From: Dacryopinax spathularia
Taxonomy: Eukaryota; Basidiomycota; Dacrymycetes; Dacrymycetales; Dacrymycetaceae
DNA: 64,000 bases
Assembly (NCBI GenBank): GCA_037974965.1
Contig: JBBPFI010000001.1
Location: forward strand, 2,914,001-2,978,000
Reading direction: 5' to 3'
The notes below the pieces were generated by a model that saw only the letters and a list, made by a program, of their open reading frames with translations, was not told the DNA's origin and did no database searches. Below, piece by piece: positions 35,553-47,417 of this stretch. The position numbers and the translations under genes are program-made. Position 1 is the stretch's first letter; the number at the start of each line of letters is the position of its first letter.

Positions 35553-37638
35553 TCAAGCCCTGATGATCTTCTCCACAACCCTCTGTGCTGCCATCAACAT
35601 ACAATCGTTGAACCTGCGGGACACTAGCTGCAGATTGACTGGAGCTCCGGTCATGTACTCCGGATCGTCTGCCTTTTTGTCAACTACTTGTGCGATCATA
35701 AGGAGACCTTACTTACAGAAGTCTCGGAAATACTTGTCCGCATCGCTGAGGACTTCACTGGACTCATACGCAACGTCAATTTTGGGGTCAAGCCTTATGC
35801 CTGACGGGAAAACAACGCCAGGATAGTCCAACAAGTTCCAAATGGCCGTGTACCTGCAACTGGTCAGATTGCGGAGCGACGTCAAGGAGCCGGCTTACCC
35901 CCAGTAACGCGCCATATCATGCGGACATGCTGTGCCCGGGAAAGGCGGACAAAGGACGACATCGCATTTGGACGCATTCCAATGGTCCAGGTATGCCTGT
36001 CGGTACTTGTCGCGTCGGAAACGTAGCTGAAGCGCAAATGAGCGGCTGGTGGACCATTCAAGACATGTGAGCTCACATCCCATGCCTCCGGAACGGTATG
36101 ATCCTTTGTGTGCGGAGGGCTGATGACCCATTCTGTTAGAGGAAGAATGTCTTCGCCTCCCTCCTCCAGGCACTTGCGGACCGTCGCACCTCCGTCTTCG
36201 AAGTAAATCTCGCGCTACACCATGCCATCAGAGCACGCTTCTGCTACTTGTAGGACGACGTACGATAATGTCGTATCCTGCCTTGTGCTGGTACGGAGTG
36301 TATTCGACGACTTCGACCTCGCCGCTGGCCTCCAGCTTCGCTTTTGCCATCTTCAAGGCTCTCATCATCGGCGGCTGCGGAATGACCTCCCCATCATTCA
36401 TCATTATGCCGACACGAAGCTTGCGCTCCAGCTTCTCCGGAACGTTCCAGGGCAAAGGGATTAGCAAAGGCTCCACGAGATGCGGCTTCGTGGCCCGGAC
36501 GGCGCTGATAAAGAAGTCGATACCTCTCGCGGAACGACACATCGGTCCGGTGGATGGCATGATTCCGTCGTTGCCCGGCTCGCTGAAGAGGATTCAGCAA
36601 CCGGACATTCGGCATTTTCCGCGACTCACTGATACAAGTAGTCGCCCTGCGGCATTGTGTAACTTGTCGGTCGCAGGCCCCAGAGCCCACACTTCGCGCA
36701 AGGATCGCGAATACTTCCTCCTCCATCGCTGGATATCTTGTCAAACCCGTGCTTGATATGAGAGTATGCATGACGTACTTTCCCACCCCGATTGGCGCTC
36801 CTTTCAAGGCAAGCAAGGCCGCTTCACCCCCCGAGGATCCGCCGCATGTCAGACCGGTGTTGTAGGGATTCAGCTGTAGAGATGTTAGCGCAAAGCGTGG
36901 CTGGTACTGTACGTGCATTTGACTTGCGGTACGACCATGAAATGACACCGTCTCTAGGTGCATCACACTTTGAGGCTGGTTGGTCTTCACATAGAACACT
37001 ATTCACCGGTCAGACGCTGAAGTTTCTGTATTACGCAAGACTTGCCTGCTCCAAGATCGCGCAGTGTCTTCACCATGAGACAGTCATCCTTGGAGAACTC
37101 GACAAGAGAAAGGAAGCCGCCACACCCCAACTTTCCTTTCACAGGAGTTTGTTCCTGCAGGATGGCTTCAGTGTGCGTCATTACGCAAAACTTCACAGCT
37201 TACCTTGATACTGATAGGCAGACCATGCAGCGGCCCCACAACCTTCCCCTCCCTTGCCAAGTATTCGTCGAGCTCTCGAGCACGCTCCAGTCCTTCCTCC
37301 AGGAAGTAATCGACAGCGCAGTTGACGAGCTGATGAGCGATCGCCGCGCGCTTGCCGTACGCGGTGAGGGTCTCGACCGCTGTCAATTCGCCGGCCGCAA
37401 GCTTGGCGCAGAGGGCTGTCGCATCCAGATCGGTGATAGCCAGCTCTTTGGGCGACAACAGGCCGCAGGTCTCCGGAATGGTTGTGACATCGACGGGCAG
37501 ATTGCTGAGCAATTCCCTCGAAAGGCGGAAAGAGGTAGGGATTTGCGCCTCGAGCCTCTCATGCAACTGCTTTACTTTGGCGTTGTACTGCTCATTTCCA
37601 GAGGGGATGGCCGGTACTTCACGGAAGGGCTTGGACAT
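35553..37638 (-). CDS. Amidase, AmdS-like (amidase-signature family)
   Basis: Multi-exon gene starting MSKPFREVPAIPSG (ATG 37638). N-terminal region FRLSRELLSN...LLSPKELAITD and LAAGELTAVETLTAYGKRAA resembles Aspergillus AmdS. The catalytic Lys is in GPLHGLPISIKVS, the cis-Ser in SDGGGSIRDP and the nucleophile Ser region in TCGGSSGGEAALL. All three triad elements are present. C-terminal exons read YTAIWNLLDYPGVVFPSG, KYFRDF and YDDPEYMTGAPVNLQLVSRR, ending VVEKIIRA and TGA at 35553. The family hydrolyses small amides or acylamides to release ammonia; this one could supply nitrogen or detoxify an amide. The 3' end including an intron position matches the partial gene at 1-239. Its start lies about 640 bp from the 3' end of MFS gene 1 on the same strand. 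Confidence 0.92.
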
Positions 37639-38275
37639 CCTTGTGGCTCAGGCTAGTAGGGCGATGGTCCCTCCTAGTGGGGCTTTGAGGGGCGTATAAA
37701 TGCTTTGTAGGTGATGCTCGACTGGCTTCCGCTCAGATACAGCTCAGCGAATCAGCATCAAACCGGAAGGCTTCTCTCTGAGCTGTCAACGTCCTTATCT
37801 TTGTGTATTCCGCTTCTTTGTCCAGATCGTCCTAGGCGGCATGTTACCGGCTTGCACGCACTGGCGAGATAGACACCAGAAATACATGAAGGGAGAGTAG
37901 ACATGGTCCGACAGAACCTCCATTGTACAAGTGGGCTGAGTGCTCTCGACAAGCAGCGCGCTCCGGGCCAGGATTTGGTTGCCTAGGTCTCGAAGATACT
38001 ACGGCTTCGCAATAACGTAAGCCCGACACAATGGTCGATAACGTGTACATATCGTCGCCTTCCATTACCTTCTTTAGCCATCGGCGTTGTTTAACCGAGG
38101 CAGGTCATGCAAGTAATAGCGAACCTATCTTCAAGTATCTCCAGTGATCTAAATTGGGTACCTAGCAGCATCTGACGATTCTAGTTTCTCCGCAGATAGA
38201 TTCCTACCACTCTCATGAATATCGTCATCCCACAGTGAAAATTCCAACTACAATGACGGGGCTTTGGCTCCAAAT
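37639..38275. promoter_or_regulatory. Promoter region of amidase; start of duplicated unit
   Basis: About 640 bp. Sequence at about 38007-38090 (ATAACGTAAGCCC...GCCTTCC) reappears at 41197-41280 next to the 3' end of MFS gene 2, so it is part of the tandem duplication. No gene seen. Confidence 0.5.
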
Positions 38276-40162
38276 CTAAGCGGCACCGACCGCCGTCGTA
38301 CCCTTGATATTCTTCCACTCGACGAATATACTGACAATCGAGGCGATACCAAGGCAAGCGATTGCAAGTGCGTACGCATCCTTCAAGCCATCCATGTATG
38401 CTCGAAGAATAGCGGGAAGAACATCAGGCGAGAAAACTCGACGTAGCTCTGTCGCTCCAGTTCCGACGACGAGCGCTGGATCGATGCTGGGTGCAGTTTT
38501 CGAGAGCGTCTTCAGGAGCTGGTTTGTGAAGATGCTTTGCCCGGCAGAAATGAAGAAGGCGCCACCGATGGTTTGGAAGACTGGGGACCGTGTCAATCCT
38601 TTTATTTGGAGCACGAACGGACGGATGCTTACACAGAACAGTCGCAGTTACCGGCGCGAGGTCAGCCATAGTTACGGTGGCCTGTGCTGCGGAGATAGGA
38701 ATTTGGATGCCGATGCCGACGCCGACACCAGCGACGATCTGGTATCCAATCCATCTTCCCGTGCTTGTGCCGATGTCGAGCATATACAGCAAGCCGGCTC
38801 CAACGGTCCCCAGGCTGGCTCCAAACACCATGAGCGGGGCGAAGTGTCCCCACCAGCTGATGACATGGCCCGAAAGAATGGTGAAGAGCGATACGCCCAG
38901 AATGAGGGGTACGTTTCGTACGCCGCTCTCTGATGCTGAGACATTGTCGATACTTTGGAAGTAGATGGGAACGTAGTACACGAGTAAGAAGAAACCTCCG
39001 CAGAGGCTATGAATTTATGAGCGAAAAGTTTCATACCGCTTGGCAGGGTACTCACAAGAAGATGAAGGCGGAAGAGACGCCCACCGTCCTCTGTCGAAGC
39101 AGCCGTGGTAGGATGATAGACCGCTCACCCATCTTCCATTCGTTGATAACGAATGCGATCACGAGCAGACCGAAGCCAATGAGAAGACCATACGACTTCG
39201 AGTTGCTCCATGATTCCGTCACACCTCCCCATTGCAAAGCAAGAATGTAGCAGACAACGGCGGCCATGATGGTGAACGTGCCCAGCATATCCATCTGCAG
39301 GAACTTCTCCTTTGGGGTAGCTGGGAAAGGCTTCGCCGTTGTCGGTGTCTGGAAGAACAGGAAGATGGTGGCAGCGGCTACACCGCCGATGGGCAAGTTG
39401 ATATAGAAGCACCATCTCCAGCTGAGCCTATCGGTGAAGACACCACCGAGAAGCGGACCCACTACACTGGCTACGCCGTATGTAGCGCCCAGGATACCAG
39501 TGTAGGCGGGTCTCCTCTGTGGGGGTGCCGCGAAAGCGATAATGGTATAGACACCGGAGGAGATTCCCGCAGCGCCGAGGCCTGCGATCGCACGACCCAC
39601 AATTAAGGCGACGCTGTTCGGTGCAACCCCTGTTCAAGGTCTGTAAGCATCGCATCGCATATCTTGCCAGGAAGCAAGCATACCGCAGATCAAGCTTCCA
39701 AGTTCGAAAATAGCGATGCTCAGGAGCACGCCGTACTTCAGAGAGAAGTATTTGAAGACCTTGCCCCATGTCGACTGGAAGGAGGCCAGGGTAAGGAAAA
39801 AGGCAGACCCGTACCAGCCAACATCATCAAGGCTATGGAAGTCGTCCGTGATATGTGGAATCGCAGTGGCGACAATTGTCTGTACTTTGTTCAGAGAGAG
39901 CAACCATCGACAACGTAGAGGCACACACCATGTCAAGCGCTGCTAGAAATATGCTTGCAACTATGGCAATCAGAATGGCCAGGAGGCGCAGTCCTGACGG
40001 GTAGTTTGGCTCTGAAGTCGGAATCGGCCCTTCTTCGTTTCGGTTGGCTGGCTTATCTGTTGGTACTCCGCTCTCCGGAAGGGGAATGTCGGCCAGAGTA
40101 TTCTCGGTGATCGAGGACCTCTGGGAGAGCCGGGGCATACTGATGCTGTTTGACGAAGGCAT
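38276..40162 (-). CDS. MFS transporter 1, DHA2-type (14-TMS drug:H+ antiporter family)
   Basis: Five exons separated by four introns of about 50-70 nt; intact. A polar N-terminus ([17 protein letters not shown]) precedes the first helix. Family motifs: [69 protein letters not shown] then [46 protein letters not shown]. The [13 protein letters not shown] signature is typical of the DHA2/TRI12/AflT-like group with 14 membrane segments. Ends [11 protein letters not shown]. It should export small hydrophobic compounds from the plasma membrane; the substrate is unknown. It is closest to gene 2 just upstream. TTCGTCCG and TCCGATCGGA sites lie 240-490 bp upstream. Confidence 0.93.
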
Positions 40163-41451
40163 GAAGGATATCGATCGAGTGCAGGAAGAGGCAGGGCAGT
40201 CTCGTTTTGTGCTCCAAGTCAGTGTGTCGGTGTCTTATGAACCTGCCAGAAAGCATGTTGAAGTGCTGGGTTCCGTCCCCAAAGCAGACGTGACCAGCCA
40301 GCGGTCAAAAGCATTGACTAATCTGCTCAACAAATCGTAGGGTAGTTCAACTGTGGATATATGGTGGTGCGGCTCCAGGGGGCTGCCTGACTCGTCCGAT
40401 CGGAGGGTGCGCTCAAATTCGGTTGGGGCGCGCACGGACCTCGAAGGCCACCCTGGGCCATGATCAAGCTTGGTGGCCTGCGTCGACATATTGGTGGAAC
40501 CCCATAGATAGAAGGGATCCATTTGGGGCGCACGAACAGAGACCGTGACTTGTTGTCAATCTTCCGAACGGACACGTGACGGAAGCGAGAGTTGGAGTCG
40601 GCGTGTCCGCGAAGTCGTGACAACCTGAATAAAGCTTCTGTTCCCGTTCGTCCGTCCCACACTCCGTCGGCCCAAATTCGCGGAGCAACCGTCAGGATTA
40701 GATAAGACGAGTAGAAGGTTTCAATTAGACCGGGATGACGAACTTTGTAAGCCCCGGTATATTGATTATTCATGATCTCTGCTATAATTAGCCAACTTCG
40801 TTGATCTGATTTCTAGCATTGTCATGAGTCGTCGACGTGTGAACCTTGGACCCACGGTTCACCAGGAATTCAGGCAAGACTGTTGCTTCTCTCACAAGAT
40901 TGGCTGAGGATATGGTCGCCTTGCAGAGTTCGAGGCGCTCCACCTCGAACGGCGCAGAACGTACCACTCGCAGCCATGAGATGGACACCATTGGCGGCGA
41001 ACGGTCCCATTACCCGGTCGCCTGTGGGGTTGATGAGCTTTTGGACGGACTAAGCCGATGCTTGGTCGTGACCCGTTCGAGGAACTGTCGGCAGGCAAGC
41101 CAACAACGAGGGCAATGTTGATGAAGAGTGATTTTTCGCGGGATGTATGTATGTGGATGGAATCAATCAGGCGCTTAAGCGGCCGTCTTTTGGGTTCGCG
41201 ATAACGTAAGCCCGGGTTGGTTGATGACGTGTGCATGTCGCCTTCCGCTACCTTCTGCATCGATCCAGTGTTTAAGGCACCCCACAAAAGCAATAACGAT
41301 GCTATCCTCAATTTGGACGCCTCGCAGCATACAACTAGTCTAGTTTCTCTGTCGCTATATTGCTACAATGCTGATGAATATAGTCCCGCACCCTAAAAGA
41401 AGAATATCTTCTATATCTTGACGTAATCGTCTCCCCCCTTCGCCTACAATT
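40163..41451. promoter_or_regulatory. Upstream region of MFS gene 1 (and 3' flank of MFS gene 2)
   Basis: About 1.29 kb with no gene. It contains TCCGATCGGA at 40395-40404, TTCGTCCG at 40647-40654, and blocks conserved with 43339-44360 (AAGCTTCTGTTCCCGTTCG near 40632, GGAGCAACC and AGATTAGATAAGACG-like sequence to about 40715, and 41105-41175). Confidence 0.55.
40395..40404. promoter_or_regulatory. Palindrome TCCGATCGGA, candidate Zn2Cys6 site
   Basis: Perfect 10-bp palindrome with CCG-N2-CGG, about 235 bp upstream of MFS gene 1. The equivalent position before MFS gene 2 (43561-43569) has the near match TCCGGTCGG. Function inferred from family knowledge of Zn2Cys6 dimers. Confidence 0.5.
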
Positions 41452-44360
41452 CTAAGCAGCACCGACCGCCGTCGTACCCTTGATATTCCTCCATTCCACA
41501 AAGATGCTTACGACGGAGGCGATGCCAAGGCAAGCGATGGCAAGCGCATATGAGTCCTTTAAGCCGTCCATGTACGCTCGGAGGATCGCTGGCAATACAT
41601 CAGGAGAGAACACCCGATGCAGCTCTGTGGCTCCTGTTGCGATGACGAGCGCTGGATCGACGCTGGGTGCAGTCTTCGCGAGGGTCTTGAGAAGCTGATT
41701 TGTGAAGATGCTTTGGCCGGCAGAGATGAAGAATGCGCCTCCAATGGTTTGAAAGACTATGGATCGGGTCAGTTCCTCTATATGACGCATATGTAATGAC
41801 GGCTTACATAGTACGGTTGCAGTAACCGGGGCAAGATCAGCCATAGGTACTCTCGCCTGCGCGGCAGAGATGGGGATCTGGATGGCGATACCGATCCCAA
41901 CGCCGGCCACGACCTGGTATCCGATCCATCGCCCGGTGCTCGTGCCAATGTCGAGCATATACAACAGCCCTGCTCCGACGGTAGCCAAGCTGGATCCGAA
42001 CACCATAAGAGGGACGTAATGTCCCCACCAGCTGATGATATGACCGGATAGGATGGTGAAGATCGCGACTCCGAGGATCAGCGGGACGTTGCGCACGCCG
42101 CTCTCGGATGCTGAGACATTGTCGATGCTTTGGAAGTAGATCGGGACGTAGTATACGAGAAGGAAGAAGCCACCGGCGAGGCTGTTGAGTCATGAGCGAG
42201 AGAGTTCCAAAGCAGTTCGGGAGGTACTCACAAGAAAATGAAGGCGGAAGAGACGCCCACAGTCCTCTGTCGCAGAAGCCTGGGTAGAATGATAGATCGC
42301 TCACCCATCCTCCACTCGATGATAACGAACGCGATCACGAGCAGACCGAAGCCGATGAGAAGACCATACGACTTCGAGTTGCTCCATGATTCGGTGACGC
42401 CTCCCCACTGCAAAGCAAGCAGATAGCAGACGACAGCAGCCATGATAGTGAAGGTGCCCAACAGATCCATCTGCAGGAACTTCTCTTTCGCGGTAGCTGG
42501 CACAGGCTTAGCCGCTTCTGGCGTCTGAAAGAAAAGGAAGATGATCGCCGCCGCGAGCCCACCGATGGGCAGGTTGATGTAGAAGCACCATCGCCAGCTG
42601 AGTCGGTCGGTGAAGACGCCGCCAAGCAGTGGACCGACAACGCTGGCAACACCGTACGTGGCGCCAAGAATGCCGGTATATGCAGGTCTTTTTTCTGGTG
42701 GAGCGGCGAAGGCAATGATCGTATATGCTCCGGAGGCGATGCCAGCCGCACCGAGGCCTGCGATAGCACGACCGACGATCAGGGCAACGCTGTTCGGTGC
42801 AACACCTATTCATGATTTGTAAGCATCGTATCGCGTGTCTAATTTGGATGTAAACCTACCGCAGATCAAGCTTCCCAACTCGAAGATGGCGATGCTGAGT
42901 AGAACACCGTACTTGAGGGAGAAATACTTGAAGGCTTTGCCCCAAGTCGACTGGAACGACGCTAGCGTGAGGAAGAAGGCAGAGCCGTACCAGCCGACAT
43001 CGTCCAAACTGTGGAAGTCGTCTGTGATACGTGGTATTGCGGTAGCAACAATTGTCTGCCTTGGGTTCAGCAATGTAATCTCCCTCGGCAGCAGAAAGAC
43101 TCACCATGTCCAAGGCAGCTAGGAAGATGCTAGCAACCACGGCCACTACAATGGCGAGGAGACGGAGTCCTGAAGGGTATTCTGGCTCCACAGTTATCGC
43201 CGTCGCATCTTCGCTTGCGTATGCTGGCTTTTCTGTGGGCACTCCGCTCTCGGGAAGGGCGATGTCGGCGAGCGTGTTTTCAGTGATTGACGATCTCTCC
43301 GAAAGCGGAAACGGGCTGGTGCTGTTAGACGAAGACATGGATGATAGTGATACAGTGCGGAGGGGGGAGTCTAGTCGTTACTCCCGACTGCCGTCTATGT
43401 TTTATAACCTTGCCAGACAGCATAAGAAAGTGACTGGGTTCTGCACCCAAGCAACGATGACTACCAAGCGCCCGAAACATTGACTAATCCGCTCAACAGA
43501 TCGTAGAGGAGTTCCACGTCCATTGGGGTCAGCACGATTTCCAGCGGATTTCCTAGCTCGTCCGGTCGGGCAGGCGCGCAAAGCGCGCTCGTCCGTAGTC
43601 CATGTTTGAACGTGGGTGGCATGGCCGGAATGGTGGGGACCCAATAGATTAAAAGGCAGTCCTTTGGGGCGCAGCGCCAGATCGTGACTTGTTGTCAATG
43701 TCCCGATCGGAGACGTGGCGGAAGCGAGACATGCAGCGCATCTTGCGAGTCATGTTGCGTGTGGGCGAGATGATGGCCGTTCCCATGCAAGCGCAACCGC
43801 GAAGAGAGACCCTACGAACAGAAAAGAAGCTTCTGTTCCCGTTCGTCCGTCGGCCCAAACTGACGGAGCAACCATTCAGATTAGATAAGACGTCTAGAAC
43901 GCGTGAATTACTTCTATATGTATGGTGGCTGAACGTCTTCTTTCATCCCGCAAGGGTCGCAGCTTGCTTGATTGGATTTCCGGCATTGTAATGAGTCATC
44001 AAACAGGGCCGGCTGGATGCAAAGGCTGCGGCATGCATTCAAGTCTTGTAGTTCTGTTACAAAATGCTTTCGATGTCGTCGTTTCGCAGAGCTATTGCGC
44101 TCCACCCACGTCTTCCAGTGCCTTGTACCAGCAGACAAGCATTCGTGGATCCAGTCGGAGACGAACGAAGTATCATTATGAGACCACCTCTTCAACAATG
44201 CATCGATGCTACAGACTAACTCCACAGTCGAACCTATCCCAACAACCAATGCCGGGCAGCCCAGGAGCGAGGGCAACAACGAGTGATTTCTCGTGGGAGG
44301 ATGTGGGATTCGACGGATGCAATCAAAATCAGGCGCTTGAGCATGCCCCACGCCTTCCCG
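41196..44360. repeat. Tandem duplication, copy 2 (about 3.18 kb, includes MFS gene 2)
   Basis: Second copy of the unit described at 38000-41195, with the same order of flank, MFS gene and upstream region. Non-coding parts have diverged by substitutions and small indels but remain alignable by eye, so the event is not very recent. Confidence 0.75.
41452..43338 (-). CDS. MFS transporter 2, DHA2-type
   Basis: Same five-exon structure and length as MFS gene 1. It starts [17 protein letters not shown] and ends [13 protein letters not shown]. Motifs include [83 protein letters not shown] and [20 protein letters not shown]. Long stretches are identical to gene 1 (for example the exon ending [20 protein letters not shown]), so these two are the youngest pair of the array. 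Expected to be a proton-driven exporter at the plasma membrane. No frameshift or stop was found; apparent frame changes fall at GT...AG introns. Confidence 0.93.
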
Positions 44361-44706
44361 CCTACGCTCCTACGTCCTCGAGCTATGACGCGCTTTGGCT
44401 CGAACTCCTCCCGTACGTGTCCACAGCGGTTAGAAGTGCTGTACACTTCTGCTTTGTGTCTGATACTTGGACGAAGATTCTGCGTGGAACCCATTTCGGT
44501 TGTTATTCTAATTGAACTTGTTGAGCTTTGTGCGCAGACTTGGTGTGCCATGGCATTTCTGCATTCATATCCTGCGAGATGCTAAGAGGCGAGATGCGCA
44601 GGGCGGCGGCACATGATTAACCCAACGGATGTACTAGTAGATCTCACTACTTCCGTTATACAGAGCTATTCGCTAGGGCAACGAATTCTGGCTGGAGCCA
44701 CGAAAA
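43339..44706. promoter_or_regulatory. Upstream region of MFS gene 2 (and 3' flank of MFS gene 3)
   Basis: About 1.37 kb without a recognised gene. TCCGGTCGG is at 43561-43569 and TTCGTCCG at 43842-43849; the block 43825-43900 matches 40632-40715, and 44262-44340 matches 41105-41175. Overlapping frames at 43914-44515 on both strands have no motif and lie in this duplicated non-coding DNA. Confidence 0.5.
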
Positions 44707-46600
44707 CTACGCAGCTGCAGTTCCCGCTGGGCCTCCCTTGATATTCCTCCACTCCACGAATACGCCAACAATCGATGCAAGCCCCAGGCAGGCAATCGCG
44801 AGCACATACACATCCTTCAAGCCGTCCATGTATGCACGAAGGATCGCAGGCAGCTCGTCGCCAGAGAAGACCTGATGTAACTCGGTCGCTCCCGTCTTGA
44901 TGACTAGCCCTGGGTCGACACTTGGCAGAGTCTGTGCGAGTGTCTTTAGAAGCTGATTGTTGAAGATACTGCCGCCTGCAGAGATGAAGAAGGCGCCTCC
45001 GACGGTTTGGAAAACTCGGGCACAGGTCAGCGCGTCTGCACAACACGTATTGCGATAAGTACTTACATAATATGATAGAGGTCACTGGGGCCAGGTCCGA
45101 CATGTCAATTATCGCTTGGGCAGCGGTGACGGGGATCTGAAGGGCAATGCCGATACCGACGCCAGCGACGACTTGATAGCCGATCCATTTGCCAGAGCTC
45201 GTACCAATGTCCAGCGTGTAAAGCAATCCCGCTCCAACCGTCGCCAAGCTGGACCCAAGTATCATGAGGGGCACGTAGTATCCCCACCAGCCGATGACGT
45301 GTCCGGATACGACGGTGAAGATTGAAACCCCGAGGATGAGGGGAACATTCCGTACACCGCTCTCGGAGGCCGATACATTGTCGATACTCTGGAAGTAAAT
45401 CGGGGTGTAGTAAACGAGTATTAGGAAACCGCTGGCAAGGCTTTCGAGTAATGAGCAGAGTTCGAATGGGAGGATGATATACTTACAAGAAAATGTAAGC
45501 ACATGAGACACCGACGGTCCTCTGTCTAAGCAGCCTAGGCAGAATGATGGCGCGCTCGCCCATCCTCCACTCGACAACGGCAAATGCGATCATCAGCAGA
45601 CCGAATCCGATGAGCAGGCCGTATGTTTGCGAATCGTTCCACGGCTGGGTCACGCCGCCCCACTGCAAGGCAAGCAAGTAGCAGACGACCGCTGCCATGA
45701 GGGTGAAAGTCCCCGGGAGATCGAGCTGCAGAAGCTTCTCCTTGGCACTGGCCGGAACGGCCTTGGCTGATGCCGGCATCCGGAAGAACAGAAAGATGAT
45801 TGCAGCTGCCAGTCCACCAATAGGCAGATTGATGTAGAAGCACCACCGCCAGCTGAGCCTGTCCGTGAAGACGCCTCCCAAGAGGGGACCCACTACGCTT
45901 GCAATGCCGTATGTTGCACCGAGGATACCCATGTACGCGGGTCGCTTTTCTGGGGGCGCAGCGAAGGCAACAATGGTGTATCCACCCGAGGCGATACCGG
46001 CTGCGCCAACACCTGCAATAGCGCGGCCTACAACGAGGGCAACACTGCTCGGCGCAACTCCTACAAACCGTGTGAGTCCCAGCGCACGTCACGACGAGGG
46101 GATACCTTGCTCACCGCAGATCAAGCTTCCCAGTTCAAAGATAGCGATGCTAAGCAGAACGCCGTATTTCAGGGAGAAGTACTTGAAAGCCTTTCCCCAG
46201 GTGGTCTGGAACGACCCGAGCGTGAGGTAGAAAGCAGAACCGTACCAGCCGACATCATCCAGACTGTGGAATTCGTCGGTAATACGCGGAATCGCGGTTG
46301 CGACAATCGTCTGTTATCCTTCAGAAAGTGTGGTAAACGGAGAGAGAATGCACCCACCATGTCAAGCGCTTGTAGGAAGACGCTGGCTACGATTGCCGCT
46401 AGGATGGCGAACAAGCGGAAGCTCGAGGGATATTCCGGCTCCTCTGGCGTCACAGGCGCAGGCGCTGTGGGCTCTGCACTTGCAGAGCTGGGCTTTTCCT
46501 TCGTTGTTCCATTCTGAGCCGGGGCGATATCCGTGAGAGTGTTCTCTCTTGAGAGTCGTCGCAAAGTTGAAGGAAAGCTAGGGTTGTCGGAGGAAGTCAT
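44707..46600 (-). CDS. MFS transporter 3, DHA2-type
   Basis: The same exon plan as genes 1 and 2; starts [17 protein letters not shown] (ATG 46600), ends [16 protein letters not shown]. Motifs: [119 protein letters not shown]. The long open frame that appears to continue past 45066 reads into an intron. Splicing at TTAT|GTAAGTAC restores the expected C-terminal helices. It is more diverged than genes 1 and 2 are from each other. Its function is inferred as drug or metabolite export. A 20-bp near-palindrome lies about 210 bp upstream. Confidence 0.92.
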
Positions 46601-47417
46601 TCTGAATCGATACGGTGCGTGGGCGCAAGGAAGGGGGGATGGGAGGTCGCGATCCCACCCCGGTAGGCGCCTTATACCATCATCTGGGAGAGGAAGGCCC
46701 GACACAGCCCTTGCATTGCACCTGGAGCAACGCAACTACGGAGGACCAGTTCGTTCTAGTAAGCCAAGCTCCTGACGCTGGAGATTGTGCTCTCTAGCAA
46801 GTCTTTGGCTCGGGGTCCGATCGGTCCCCGAGCGCGAGTTAGGTGAGTGATGTGCAATCCAGGATAGGTGCTTGAGAGCTCTTTGTTGGTTGGCGACCGT
46901 ATGAGCATATTGAACGACGGCCAGGCATTTCCCGTCGTTTACGAGACAGAATTCCTGAAGGTAGAACGTGTAGAATCACCGCCGTTGGATTGTCTACCGT
47001 AGCATGAGGAAGTCGCGATGGGAAGGGTCTCGCGCTTCCGGGCGGAACCCTTCCTGCCTGCACACGTGATTTTCACCCATACCAGAGCGCTCCGGCGAAG
47101 CGCTCAATACCGTCCCCACAGAGTTTTTGCACTGACCTGCTCAGACTCTCTCCCATGACGAGTTTTGGCCACCCCCGATTAGATGGCGCTCTTCGTTGTG
47201 CGGCACCTGCAAAGTTAGAATAATCTTACGGTTGAGACTTTACTCGAGTCCCGCTCCATTTGCCGGGGCGTTGTCACAGAATTGACTTCGTGCGACAGAA
47301 TACAACTCCAATATTCTGCCTGTCTATTGTACATACAGGAAGCGCTCGTGTCCTACAAGATGCCCACTGAGGCCTACACAAAGCTAATCGCAAACTCTCC
47401 AACCTGACAACAATTCT
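46601..47417. promoter_or_regulatory. Upstream region of MFS gene 3 / 3' flank of TF2
   Basis: About 820 bp, no gene seen. Contains the inverted repeat at 46811-46830 and AT-richer DNA near 47200-47400 adjoining the TF2 3' end. Confidence 0.45.
46811..46830. promoter_or_regulatory. Near-perfect 20-bp inverted repeat centred on CCGATCGG
   Basis: CGGGGTCCGATCGGTCCCCG is self-complementary except for one T/T pair per arm, about 210 bp upstream of the MFS gene 3 start. It shares the CCGATCGG core with sites before MFS gene 1 and TF2. Candidate operator for a Zn2Cys6 dimer (inference). Confidence 0.5.

Larger units (their letters stand above)
38000..41195. repeat. Tandem duplication, copy 1 (about 3.18 kb, includes MFS gene 1)
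   Basis: Matching landmarks keep a constant offset of about 3.15-3.2 kb to copy 2: ATAACGTAAGCCC (38010 vs 41201), MFS stop codons (38276 vs 41452), MFS starts (40162 vs 43338), AAGCTTCTGTTCCCG (40632 vs 43828) and ATCAGGCGCTT (41165 vs 44330). Both coding and non-coding DNA are duplicated. Outer limits are approximate. Confidence 0.75.

Noticed and set aside
43914-44585. Frames of 100-197 codons between transporters 2 and 3 as small genes
   Set aside because: They lie in the duplicated non-coding block, and the matching part of copy 1 (40800-41200) does not preserve the same reading frames.
44666-45583. Apparent frameshift or truncation of MFS transporter 3 (C-terminus changes to Cys/Arg-rich sequence)
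   Set aside because: The frame reads into an intron with donor GTAAGTAC; splicing restores [15 protein letters not shown] and the normal end TAAA.
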